Shown here: positions 30,101-37,802 of the stretch, piece after piece
Numbering within the stretch: the first letter of the stretch is position 1
How the letters are laid out: the number at the start of each line of letters is the position of its first letter
Virus record (IMG/VR): IMGVR_UViG_3300046714_000370
Span: 1-37,802 of that record
Direction: 5' to 3' (one strand)
DNA length: 37,802 bases
Source of the DNA: a virus
The notes under the pieces: generated by a model
Seen by the model: only the letters and a program-made list of their open reading frames with translations
The model's database searches: none
What the model was told of the DNA's origin: nothing
Made by a program: the position numbers and the translations under genes

Positions 30101-32130
30101 TGCACCGTTTGTGGAGGCGGATAGTTAGGGATTGCCGTCTGCGGCGGACGTCCAGGCCCACCGCCGCCTGGAGGCAACTGCACCTGGCCTTGCGGACCTT
30201 GCGGCGGAGGACCCGGTGGCTTGGAACCCGGCGGGATTTGCGCGAGCATCTCCGGCGAATACCCGTTGCGCATGAGCGCAGCCATGGTCTCGGCATTGGT
30301 CTGCTTCGCCTCTGCCGTGCCTTTCTCGGCGTCGGCATGCTCCTTGAGCTCTTTGGGCGTAGGCGGCTTCGGTGGCGGCGGCGTTGCGAGCGACAGCTTG
30401 AGCGCATCGACAGCCTGGTCAAGCACGCCCTCTATTTCCTTGCCGGCCTTGAACCCGGTCGCAGCCCATTGCAGCATCTGTATCAGGAAGATACCGGACC
30501 CAGGATGCTGCTGTATCAGCGGCATGCTCATACCAATGAATTGGGACGTCGCCTGCAGGAAGTCAATACGCTGCTGTTTCTCCTGGTTCCAGTCTGGCGC
30601 CGCTGTCGTGTCTGCGGTTATCTTCAGCCGCAGGGCGATTTGCGACGAACTCTTGAGCAGCATCACCGCCTGCTGGGCAAGCTTGGCATCCGGCGTCTGC
30701 ATGATCTGCGAGCGCTCGATGATCGTCTGGGGTTGCCAATGGTTACAGATGATCTCCGCGCGTATCTGCGTGGACGTGGTCAGGAATTTGGCAATGTCAT
30801 CCTGCGAGCGGCTGATACGCGCGAAGCCATATTGAGACTTGAGCTGCTGCGCCGTCGCTGTCTCAGAGGCAACCGACATGCCGCGCATCAAGTCCGACAG
30901 TCCTAGAATTTCGTAGACCTCTTGGAGCAATGCCTTCTTGCGCTCTGTCATCTGGACGAGCGTCGATATCACCATGTCCAACGGCAGCCAGTCGATGGCG
31001 CCCTTGATACCGCCTGCTTCGGCGAACATCGCCCAGTTATCCACCGGGATAAGCTGGTTCATGCCGGCCTGGTTCAATAGCCGTTGCACGCCGTCCGCCG
31101 TCTTGTTATAGACGCCCACAACCTTGAGCGCCTCTGTCAACAGCTTCATGCGTGACGCCAGCAGGTTCAGCTCGCCATATTGGTCCTGCACCATGGCGAA
31201 GTCAGGTCGCGGCAGGAACGCATTGGTCAAGTGCGACGCGATCAGCGGCTTGGCGACAGGGTAGAACCCGGTCAGCCCCAGCGGGTTCGCCTTGAAGTCA
31301 AGTATGACGGCAGCACCGATGCTGAACCAGAACGTGCCGCCGAACTCCTCGCACCAAATCTCGATGATTTCACCCAGAGGTTCCGGCGACTGGCGCATCG
31401 GGTCCTCTGCCGCCAGCGACTTTGACTGGCCTGACTTGAGCTGCACCTGCTCGGCAATCACCTTGCCAAACCGTTCTATGATCTTGCGCTTGTTCATATA
31501 CACGCGGCGCGCGAGCCAGCGCTTCTCCTGCCATGTGCGGCACGGAGAATAGAAGAAGTCATCCCACCGGACATAGTCTATAGGCGCGCGTTCGTCGGTA
31601 ATGACGGTCATCTCCACTTGCGGCGCCAGTTCACGCGTGCCGTCTGGGCTCATAATGGGCGGAGACACCGTCGTCTGGGACTGGAACTCATACCTTGGCC
31701 AGACGATGCCGATTCCTGGCACGAACCTGTCTTGGATGGCCAGCTTGTAGATATCCTCAGGAGACTCGCGGGGGTCGTCAAGCTCAAACTCAAATATGCG
31801 CTGCAGCATATTGGCAGCTACCCTCGCGACGTCGTCATTCTGGTCCAAGTGGAGGCGATCTACCTCAGGCGCCGGCAGTTTCGCGTAGACTGTCGCCAGC
31901 ACTACTTGGACATTCGCCCAGAACACGTTGAAGCGGGCGTTGTTGCCCTCATCCTGCTGCTCCATGTGCTGCGACAGATACTCCGCCTCCACCTTGCGTC
32001 CTGCCGCATGGTAAGACTGCATCCACTTCTTGGAGGCATTGAACTCCTTCGTCCAGTAGCTCGCCCAATCCTGAGGCGTATACTTGGCAAAGTCGTCGTC
32101 GCTCTTGCCGCTGTAGTTGCTTTCACTCAT
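30097..32130 (-). CDS. Portal protein
   Basis: The 677-aa product sits between large terminase and scaffold. The N-terminal part has a helical wing domain (about 1-120, SYHAAGRKVEAEYLSQ and NVQVVLATVYAKLPAPEV). The middle contains beta strands with DYVRWDDFFYSPCRTWQEKRW. A long helical stem and crown region (about 280-560) includes LNLLASRMKLLTEALKVVGVYN and VYEILGLSDLMRGMSVASETATAQQLKSQYG in turn, and the tail is Pro/Gly-rich (600-677). This matches podovirus portals that form the dodecameric head vertex and DNA entry pore. I use ATG 32130, which overlaps the terminase stop; an upstream ATG at 32142 is less likely. Confidence 0.9.
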   Translation of the reverse strand: MSESNYSGKSDDDFAKYTPQDWASYWTKEFNASKKWMQSYHAAGRKVEAEYLSQHMEQQDEGNNARFNVFWANVQVVLATVYAKLPAPEVDRLHLDQNDDVARVAANMLQRIFEFELDDPRESPEDIYKLAIQDRFVPGIGIVWPRYEFQSQTTVSPPIMSPDGTRELAPQVEMTVITDERAPIDYVRWDDFFYSPCRTWQEKRWLARRVYMNKRKIIERFGKVIAEQVQLKSGQSKSLAAEDPMRQSPEPLGEIIEIWCEEFGGTFWFSIGAAVILDFKANPLGLTGFYPVAKPLIASHLTNAFLPRPDFAMVQDQYGELNLLASRMKLLTEALKVVGVYNKTADGVQRLLNQAGMNQLIPVDNWAMFAEAGGIKGAIDWLPLDMVISTLVQMTERKKALLQEVYEILGLSDLMRGMSVASETATAQQLKSQYGFARISRSQDDIAKFLTTSTQIRAEIICNHWQPQTIIERSQIMQTPDAKLAQQAVMLLKSSSQIALRLKITADTTAAPDWNQEKQQRIDFLQATSQFIGMSMPLIQQHPGSGIFLIQMLQWAATGFKAGKEIEGVLDQAVDALKLSLATPPPPKPPTPKELKEHADAEKGTAEAKQTNAETMAALMRNGYSPEMLAQIPPGSKPPGPPPQGPQGQVQLPPGGGGPGRPPQTAIPNYPPPQTVQ

Positions 32131-33515
32131 ATGCGTAACCATCCTCTTTTATCATTTGCGGCATCTTCATGGAGCTGCTCAAGCGTGAAGGTGTAGCATG
32201 CGCCGTTCGGCACCCACACTTCACTCTGCTGCTCCAGGTTAAGCGGTGCTTTACTCCAGTCCTTCATCTCTGCGCTTAGCACGACGGACAGATACGTATA
32301 GGCATCCCCGCCGTGTGAAGCCCAGTTGTGCAGCGGTTCCTGGCTGAACACCTTGCGCACGTCGTCCCACTGGAATGACCACTCGCGCAATGCCATCAGC
32401 CCGCGCTCGCAGTGTGTCCGGCTGAACCTGCAATATGGCAACATCGTCCGCGCGGCATTGATACGGTCGAATATCTTAGTGCTCGGCACGATGCTCACAA
32501 CACTAAATGCACCCAGGAACTGTTCCAGCACCGAGTGCTTGGAGGCGAACGTCTTGTTCCTAGCATCGTGAGGCAACCATACCTTGCCAACATCGTAGCG
32601 TGAGTTCTTTATCCTCTTCGTCCAATCACCCGCGTCCAGACCCGCCGCCTCATCATAACCGACAAGCTCCGGGCCTGTTGCCTGAACCTGGACATACCAG
32701 ACGGCGGTAGTGTCACGGAAGCCGATGTCGAGGACGGCCATAACCTGTTCACCACTGGACTTGTAGAGGTCTTCATCGAGTATTCTCCCTTCCTTCTCTG
32801 CCGCTTCGATATACCCGCCGAGCACTGCGCCTACGTTCGCCGCCGAGAAGTCACAGTAGAACTCCTGGCGTATCAGCTCCTTGGGCATGCCGTCGTCGGC
32901 TTCCTTCTGGATGTCGGCCGGTGTCAGGACATGCGTGTCGTCTACCGTCTTGCGGGAGTAGAACCACTCAGGATTGTCTTTGGCAATCTCGGCAATGTCG
33001 AAGCCGTGGTTATAGCCGCGTGGCGTGTAGATGAACCACGCCCATCCACCGTTTTCCACAAGTATCGGCCGGATGAAGTCCCACACACGCGGGTCGGTAA
33101 GGGACCACTCGCTAAACACGACGCCCACTGGGTTAGACCCAATGAGCGCGCTGTAATTGTCCGACCCAACCACTTGGTAATTTGACCCGCATTTGAGCGG
33201 GATGCGCATTTCCGTAGAGTTCGGGTTGCCTTTACGTAACGGGCTTGGGAACGCCATGTCAATGAGCCTGTGTCCCTCTTTTGTGAGTGTCTCCCATACC
33301 ACCTTACGACCCTGACGCTGTGTAGGGAGACAATGATAGTATAGTCCCCGACGCTTGTGCGCCATCTTCGCGATCTGGTGTATAGCAACGAAGTCCTTTC
33401 CGGCACGTCTGTGCCATACCGATGCCCCGCGCAACCCGCCGTTGTCAAAATAGGCCATCGCCTCCTGCTGGTATGGCCGGAGTGTCGACGTGTTGGGGAG
33501 TATGATGTTAGTCAT
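32127..33515 (-). CDS. Terminase large subunit
   Basis: The 462-aa DNA-packaging ATPase and nuclease has a Walker A of the RRAGKD type (HRRAGKD, 35-41, with Asp replacing Ser/Thr). Walker B is GVVFSE with E136, and a coupling region TPRG lies near 164-167. The RNase H-like nuclease domain starts at AVLDIGFRDTT (D263, D268) and ends with HGGDAYTYL. All expected acidic residues are present. It moves DNA through the portal, encoded directly downstream (ATGA overlap). It starts in a TAATG overlap with the 1081-aa protein. Confidence 0.95.
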   Translation of the reverse strand: MTNIILPNTSTLRPYQQEAMAYFDNGGLRGASVWHRRAGKDFVAIHQIAKMAHKRRGLYYHCLPTQRQGRKVVWETLTKEGHRLIDMAFPSPLRKGNPNSTEMRIPLKCGSNYQVVGSDNYSALIGSNPVGVVFSEWSLTDPRVWDFIRPILVENGGWAWFIYTPRGYNHGFDIAEIAKDNPEWFYSRKTVDDTHVLTPADIQKEADDGMPKELIRQEFYCDFSAANVGAVLGGYIEAAEKEGRILDEDLYKSSGEQVMAVLDIGFRDTTAVWYVQVQATGPELVGYDEAAGLDAGDWTKRIKNSRYDVGKVWLPHDARNKTFASKHSVLEQFLGAFSVVSIVPSTKIFDRINAARTMLPYCRFSRTHCERGLMALREWSFQWDDVRKVFSQEPLHNWASHGGDAYTYLSVVLSAEMKDWSKAPLNLEQQSEVWVPNGACYTFTLEQLHEDAANDKRGWLRI

Positions 33516-36500
33516 TAGCGATACGCAGATGCATAACCTAATGAGTTCAGTATGCCCGGCAGATTCTCGCGGTCGACGGGGTCAAGCACGCGTTTTTCCT
33601 TCAGCTTCTCCAGCTTGCCCGCTGCGCGTTCTATAGCCTGCTCCACCATATTGATATTAGCGCCGGGCCTTCCCCTGACCGCCGTCAATAGTTGCGCAAT
33701 GTGCTCATCCACTGACGGCACACCCTGATAGCCTACGCCAGACCTGGACAATAATACATTCCCGCGCGGATTATCGAGTTTACCCGCCGTTACCATCTGA
33801 CGTATTAGGTCAGTGTTCATTTGGGAGAACCGCGGCGACGGCGTAAAGTTGTTGTCCACGTAGTATTGCTTGAGCTCCGGCGGCGGACGCCCTACGTGAG
33901 GTTCCTGCTCTGCCTGCGCCATGCGCTCCAGGTAAGGCGCCAGCCGCGGTTCCATATCAGGATGCATCGCCAAAATGCTCCGCACTTGCGCCGGGCCCAG
34001 ATGGCCTCTGTCCGGCACGATGAACCCGCCGCCTGGGAGCGGCACTTGCTGCTCGTTCGGTATGCCGAGACGTTGTTGCTCTGCCTGCCACGGGCGATAC
34101 CGCCGCTGCATGATAAGGTCGCGTATCTCGGCACGCGGCACGAAGAACGCAGGGTTGCGCCGTATCTGCTCGGCACCTTGCACTGTATTGAACGCGCCAC
34201 CCGGCAGTCCCTCCGGCGTCCTCGTCGCGAACACCTCGCCTTTATCTCCAAATATATCCTTGATGTAGGTGTTTGTGTCACGCGCATAAGCCTCACGGTT
34301 GCGACCCTGCACGCTTTGCGCATCACCGCCTTGCGGCACCATCTCCTGCGGCCACTTCTGCTGCTTTGTAATGTCCCGCAGCGGCACCCAGCGGCCTTCC
34401 TGAAGCCTCTCCGGCGGCAACAGCTTCTCTACATTATACATCCCGCCGCCCAGGCAATTCCCGCCAAAGCACGAATCCACCGACAATGCGTTCTTCACAT
34501 ACTCAGGGTCCATGCCCTTATGGAAGCGGAGGACACTGCCTTCGGGCCTCTGTATCACGGGTTCGTCAGGGTGCAGCGCCAGAATCCTGCCCGCTGCCTC
34601 CTGCTGCCTGCCCAGCAATGCCTCCGCCGATCTGGACTCAGCCGTCTTGATCTTGTTCGCTTCGATCAAGAGCTGCGGTATTGTCATCTTCTCCAGCTTG
34701 CGCGCCGGCACCTGGCGCATGTATGGCCTAAGCTCGTTCAAGTATATCTTGAGATCGTCCGTCGGCTTCAGGTCCCACACCATGTCATTCGCCCTGCCGC
34801 CTGGCGGCCGCATCTCCTGCGGCACCTCTTGGAACGGCGCGCCCTTGATGGACTTATCCGTCAGCTGCTCATATGTCCCCTGAGGCCCGCCGCGCTCACG
34901 GGAGACCACCGGCAGCGCATTGGCCGGGTCCACCGTCGTGCCTGCGTGCTGCCGCAGATAGTTCGTCGCCGCCTTCTCCAGCCACGCCGTATGCTCTGGC
35001 GTATTGCTGAAGCGATACAGGCGTTGCGCCTCGGCCAATGACCTTGGCGACCACTCGCCGCCGCGCGGCTTCACGGCGCCGATCTGCGCGGCCAACCCGC
35101 CTGCCGCAGGACCCTCTGGCATCGTCGCCAAGCGCATCGGCACGTTCGCCGCCGCCATCTTCGCGCCTTGCATGGCGGGGCCGACGCCTGGCACATATGG
35201 CGGTATCTTGAGCGTGTCGAGCGCATTGCCGAACTGCTCAATCGCGCCCTGCCCATACTCGGTCCTTGGCGCATAGCTCATCATGCGCATCGTGTCCTTG
35301 AACGCGTCCTCGCTCGGGCGACCGCCGCGTATGTGGGACGCGAGCTCCGTGCCCACGGCGAACGGGAACGCACCCATGGACGTGCCGATGGCGGCGGCCG
35401 ACTCCACCGCGCCACCCGCCGTCTTGAGCATCCTGGACAGGAACCCCTGGCCCTTGAGGAGCTCCTTGTCGCGGTCCTTCTCCTCGATGGGGCGCTCACG
35501 CACTTGCTGCGTCTGGATGCGCTTTGTGATGTCGTCGTCTTGTGCCATGGCATTGCCCTCGTCTGTTCCCAATAGCGCCATACCGCCTGCCGCCCCCGCG
35601 CCTTTTATCTTCCACCCAAGTTTCGCCGCTGTGTCCTGCCGCAGCTTGTCCGCCGCCAGTTCCTTGGCGTTAATGTCGCCCATGCGGGCGGCATCACGCT
35701 GCGCCGTGTCGGCATCCTTCTTCACCCTGCGCGCTTCGCGCATCGTGTCCAGCGTTTCCTGCGCCGCGGCGATGCGGTCCTCGTTCCCTGACTCCTTCGC
35801 CGACGACAGCCGCTTCCGCGCCTGGTCTATCGCCTTCCACTCCGGGTCCGACGCCGCCATGTCCTGGCGCCACACCCTCGCCGTGTCCAGCTGCCGCTGC
35901 CGGAACGCAGGGTCGCTGTGATAGCGTTCCGTCGTCCTCGCCAGCGCCGCCTGCTTGTAAAGCTCATAGTCCTCGGGGGACATGGTCTCACGCGCCTTGA
36001 ACGCCCTGTCTGCGGGGGACAGGCCCCTGACGCCTGGCACTTTGGGCTTCGCCGCCTCCGCCTCGTCTGGGTCACTCAACGCCAATGCCGTCGCGCCTGC
36101 CGCCGCTGCACCCAGCTCACCGGTGCGCTTCGCCCTCAGTTTCGCCTGCAAGCCGCGCAATTCGGGAACCAGGTCGTTGGCCTCAACCTCTTTCCCCTGC
36201 TTGCGCAGATACGTGATCTGCGCCTGCTTGTTCTGCATCGCACGGAAGTCAGGGTCTTCGCGCATGCGTGTTGCATACGCGCTTTGATTGGGGGCCTTGA
36301 GTGGATTCTCAGCCCGAATCGCTTCCTTCTCGGCTATCGTCTTCTCACGGGCGTCTTCTATCCCTTGTAACCGCGCTGCCGTCCGCTCCTGTTTCTCCAG
36401 CGCTCTGCGCTCTGCCCTTGCGGCGCGGACCTCATTCAGGTTCGCTTCAAGTTCCGCGACCTTATCCGCATTGCCTACACGCTTGTGGTAAGCAAGTAAA

Positions 36501-36760
36501 TTAGACAAAGCCGCTCTCTGTTTAAACTCTGGGTCATTCTGATACGCGTTACGCGCGTTCTCCGCGCGGCGCGCCCGCTGTTCATCTCTGAACTCCGGGT
36601 CGTTCGCCCACCTATCTCTTTGATACGCATTCATGTAGTCACGATGCGCCTGACGATCTTCTGGAGACAAATCCTCGAAATATTTCCAGGATTTATCCGC
36701 CTGGGAAATTTCATTTACGCCTTTAATGCGTATTTTAGGCGGTTTAGGCGGCAGAGCCAT
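33515..36760 (-). CDS. Large multi-repeat protein between terminase subunits
   Basis: The 1081-aa product of unknown function is the largest gene. Residues 31-115 and 260-344 are an ungapped 85-residue duplication, each starting (L/M)SPED and containing DP(E/A)FR, DPE(F/W), GN and REAR/VRAAR. A third partial copy lies at about 160-212. Residues 360-470 include Ala/Gly-rich hydrophobic stretches. The C-terminal 500 residues are mixed alpha-beta with an unusual Cys/Gly motif VDSCFGGNCLGGGMYN (near 770-785). Size, repeats and Ala/Gly segments suggest a virion or ejected polyvalent protein, though its position between the small and large terminase is odd. Confidence 0.75.
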   Translation of the reverse strand: MALPPKPPKIRIKGVNEISQADKSWKYFEDLSPEDRQAHRDYMNAYQRDRWANDPEFRDEQRARRAENARNAYQNDPEFKQRAALSNLLAYHKRVGNADKVAELEANLNEVRAARAERRALEKQERTAARLQGIEDAREKTIAEKEAIRAENPLKAPNQSAYATRMREDPDFRAMQNKQAQITYLRKQGKEVEANDLVPELRGLQAKLRAKRTGELGAAAAGATALALSDPDEAEAAKPKVPGVRGLSPADRAFKARETMSPEDYELYKQAALARTTERYHSDPAFRQRQLDTARVWRQDMAASDPEWKAIDQARKRLSSAKESGNEDRIAAAQETLDTMREARRVKKDADTAQRDAARMGDINAKELAADKLRQDTAAKLGWKIKGAGAAGGMALLGTDEGNAMAQDDDITKRIQTQQVRERPIEEKDRDKELLKGQGFLSRMLKTAGGAVESAAAIGTSMGAFPFAVGTELASHIRGGRPSEDAFKDTMRMMSYAPRTEYGQGAIEQFGNALDTLKIPPYVPGVGPAMQGAKMAAANVPMRLATMPEGPAAGGLAAQIGAVKPRGGEWSPRSLAEAQRLYRFSNTPEHTAWLEKAATNYLRQHAGTTVDPANALPVVSRERGGPQGTYEQLTDKSIKGAPFQEVPQEMRPPGGRANDMVWDLKPTDDLKIYLNELRPYMRQVPARKLEKMTIPQLLIEANKIKTAESRSAEALLGRQQEAAGRILALHPDEPVIQRPEGSVLRFHKGMDPEYVKNALSVDSCFGGNCLGGGMYNVEKLLPPERLQEGRWVPLRDITKQQKWPQEMVPQGGDAQSVQGRNREAYARDTNTYIKDIFGDKGEVFATRTPEGLPGGAFNTVQGAEQIRRNPAFFVPRAEIRDLIMQRRYRPWQAEQQRLGIPNEQQVPLPGGGFIVPDRGHLGPAQVRSILAMHPDMEPRLAPYLERMAQAEQEPHVGRPPPELKQYYVDNNFTPSPRFSQMNTDLIRQMVTAGKLDNPRGNVLLSRSGVGYQGVPSVDEHIAQLLTAVRGRPGANINMVEQAIERAAGKLEKLKEKRVLDPVDRENLPGILNSLGYASAYR

Positions 36761-36762
36761 GC

Positions 36763-37164
36763 TTAGCTGTCCAGGCGGAAGGGGAGCTCAGGGGGAACCA
36801 CCTTCGGTTCGAGCTCCACCTTGTGGGAGGACCCGTCTGCGGCGATGATCGTGACGCTGATGGGGGCCTTGTCAGCGCCCAGGAGCTCGAGCGGCAACGT
36901 GCGGCCTAATACTTGCAGGAACGCGCGTGCATTCTTGTCATCCGCATAGACGAAGTCGACAATCCACTGGGCGCCGCCCAATGCGTCCAGCGCGTCGCGC
37001 AACAGTGCACGCAGTTCGCGCTTGGTCGCCGCCGGATTCTCCTTTTCCTGTATGACTTCGGGGATAAAGGCGGGATTGGAGACAGTCTTGCGGACGAACC
37101 TCCAATTCGGATTGTGGGGCGCTTGTTCGGGCACCTGCGGGACTTCCTTTTTCTTGCGGGCCAT
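36763..37164 (-). CDS. Terminase small subunit candidate
   Basis: The 133-aa product has a basic N-terminus (ARKKKEVPQVPEQAP), helical RFVRKTV, KRELRALLRDALDALGGAQWIVDFVYADDKNARAFLQVLGRTLPLELLG, and then a beta strand (APISVTIIAADG). The helix followed by NxxAFxxLxGRxLPLE recurs in putative small terminases of podoviruses. It is the first gene of the packaging operon, the usual place. I use ATG 37164, which lies 6 bases after the GAAGG site; ATG 37170 is too close to that site. Confidence 0.72.
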   Translation of the reverse strand: MARKKKEVPQVPEQAPHNPNWRFVRKTVSNPAFIPEVIQEKENPAATKRELRALLRDALDALGGAQWIVDFVYADDKNARAFLQVLGRTLPLELLGADKAPISVTIIAADGSSHKVELEPKVVPPELPFRLDS

Positions 37165-37191
37165 GGCCATCCTTCGGGTCAGATTTTTGTA

Positions 37192-37220
37192 TTTATAACG
37201 CGTTTGAATTTAATTGTAAA
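37192..37220 (-). promoter_or_regulatory. Promoter Pm1, late structural operon
   Basis: On the minus strand, TTTACA (37220-37215), a 17-bp spacer and TATAAA (37197-37192). The spacer ends in CAAACGCGT, very like GAACGCGT at Pm2 and P1. It lies about 28 bp upstream of the start codon at 37164 and would drive the whole minus-strand arm. Confidence 0.7.
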
Positions 37221-37393
37221 TACTGTCGTATAAACATGACATTGTCATAGGATTCACATGTAGGGTATAGGTATTTCTAAATGCGGTTTGCCCGATGCGC
37301 GCTGCCGTCGAAGTTTGCGACAGCCGGCCACCGTCTCTCCCACCCCCCTGGGCCAAGAGTTACGCGCGATGCGCGAGCACGGTCGATGCTAGC

Positions 37394-37413
37394 GTTAGTT
37401 AGTGCTTGCTAAC
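37394..37413. repeat. Iteron, outermost left copy
   Basis: GTTAGTTAGTGCTTGCTAAC is the most divergent copy of the 20-bp iteron. It stands alone 115 bp before the next copy and about 175 bp upstream of the minus-strand promoter at 37192-37220. Confidence 0.85.
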
Positions 37414-37508
37414 ATTGCAAGACAAGTGTTCACACACTTATCTCGAGTTTTGTGTTACAATGAAAATTGTAAAAACAAATCTAAAAAATGAACTAACTAA
37501 CCTCAAAG

Positions 37509-37651
37509 GTTAGTTAGCACTCACTAACGTTATGCCTGAGCCTGGTCTGGCCAGGCACGTTAGCACTGGTGTTAGTTAGCACTCACTAACGTATTTGCCT
37601 GAGCCAGGTCTGGCCAGGCGCCAGGGCTTAGGTTAGTTAGTGCTCACTAAC
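37509..37651. repeat. Iteron cluster of three, about 60-bp period
   Basis: Copies lie at 37509-37528, 37571-37590 and 37632-37651, followed by 37691-37710 in the terminal repeat. An additional half-site (GTTAGCACT) lies just before the 37571 copy. The near-constant spacing would place the sites on similar helix faces, as in replication iterons or cooperative operators. Confidence 0.9.
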
Positions 37652-37675
37652 GTATGAACCAGCCGAGGCCAGGTC

Positions 37676-37802
37676 TCGGCTCAGGCTAGTGTTAGTTAGC
37701 ACTCACTAACGTCGGCTCGGCCGAGCGCGCGCGCACGGAAGTTAGTTAGCACTTACTAACGTTACCATGGATGGCCGAAACCAGGGCTCGACACATTAGC
37801 GA
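37676..37802. repeat. Terminal direct repeat, right copy
   Basis: This is the exact second copy of bases 1-127. Removing it gives a 37,675-bp circle in which the control region upstream of the first plus-strand gene is continuous with the region upstream of the minus-strand operon. Confidence 0.95.

Larger units (their letters stand above)
37165..37675. promoter_or_regulatory. Control region, left half (non-coding)
   Basis: No convincing gene lies between the minus-strand operon start and the closure point. The stretch has a minus-strand promoter at 37192-37220, an inverted repeat TTACAAT-GAAA-ATTGTAA at 37455-37472, and an 11-bp-stem inverted repeat at 37493-37517. Four iterons lie at 37394, 37509, 37571 and 37632. 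Between the iterons lie related GC-rich blocks that contain GAGCC(A/T)GGTCTGGCCAGG. The iterons from 37509 onward start 62, 61 and 59 bp apart. Confidence 0.75.

Noticed and set aside
33821-35041. 406-codon plus-strand frame inside the 1081-aa gene
   Set aside because: It is an antisense shadow, very Arg/Leu/His-rich, without a ribosome-binding site.
1-37802. tRNA genes and integrase or attachment sites
   Set aside because: No cloverleaf with TTC-loop sequence, no tyrosine or serine recombinase motif and no repressor-like gene was recognised on either strand.

Overview
The window is one complete, circularly closed genome of a tailed double-stranded DNA phage (Caudoviricetes) with podovirus-type gene content. 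The first 127 bases recur exactly as the last 127, so the unique length is 37,675 bp. No integrase, repressor or RNA polymerase gene is recognisable, so it looks lytic and dependent on host RNA polymerase. A PEP-CTERM protein gene beside the capsid gene suggests a Gram-negative host with an exosortase, for example an environmental betaproteobacterium (inference).

Layout. Two convergent arms diverge from a repeat-rich control region that spans the closure point (37165-37802 joined to 1-327, plus 739-1412). This region carries eight copies of a 20-bp near-palindromic iteron around the first small gene, and an array of octamers (GTGACGTT or its complement) around a very AT-rich core just before the replication genes. 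It is the best candidate for origin and early control.

Plus-strand arm (328-14016). The replication module encodes a Toprim/VapE-type primase-helicase, a candidate single-strand DNA-binding protein, a family A DNA polymerase with 3'-5' exonuclease, a Cas4/RecB-like nuclease, a VRR-NUC nuclease, an SNF2-type helicase and an HNH endonuclease. The nucleotide module encodes a DUF1599-like protein, a thymidylate-synthase homologue, a MazG-like pyrophosphohydrolase and a dCMP deaminase. In the thymidylate synthase homologue the residue that selects dUMP is Asp instead of Asn, which points to dCMP methylation or hydroxymethylation and possibly to modified cytosine in the genome. The arm ends with small hypothetical genes and four tiny overlapping membrane-protein genes.

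Minus-strand arm (37164 down to 14013). It holds a small terminase candidate, a 1081-aa protein with an internal duplication, large terminase, portal, scaffold, major capsid protein, the PEP-CTERM protein between two hairpins, small head genes, tail adaptor and nozzle, a GNAT acetyltransferase, several putative internal virion proteins and a tail fibre ending in a self-cleaving S74 chaperone domain. Almost every gene overlaps or abuts the next.

Seven promoter-like sites share the form (T/G)TTACA(A)-17 bp-TATAAT and sit at the heads of the transcription units: five on the plus strand and two on the minus strand (before the terminase end and before the capsid gene). No endolysin could be recognised; the lysis genes are unassigned.
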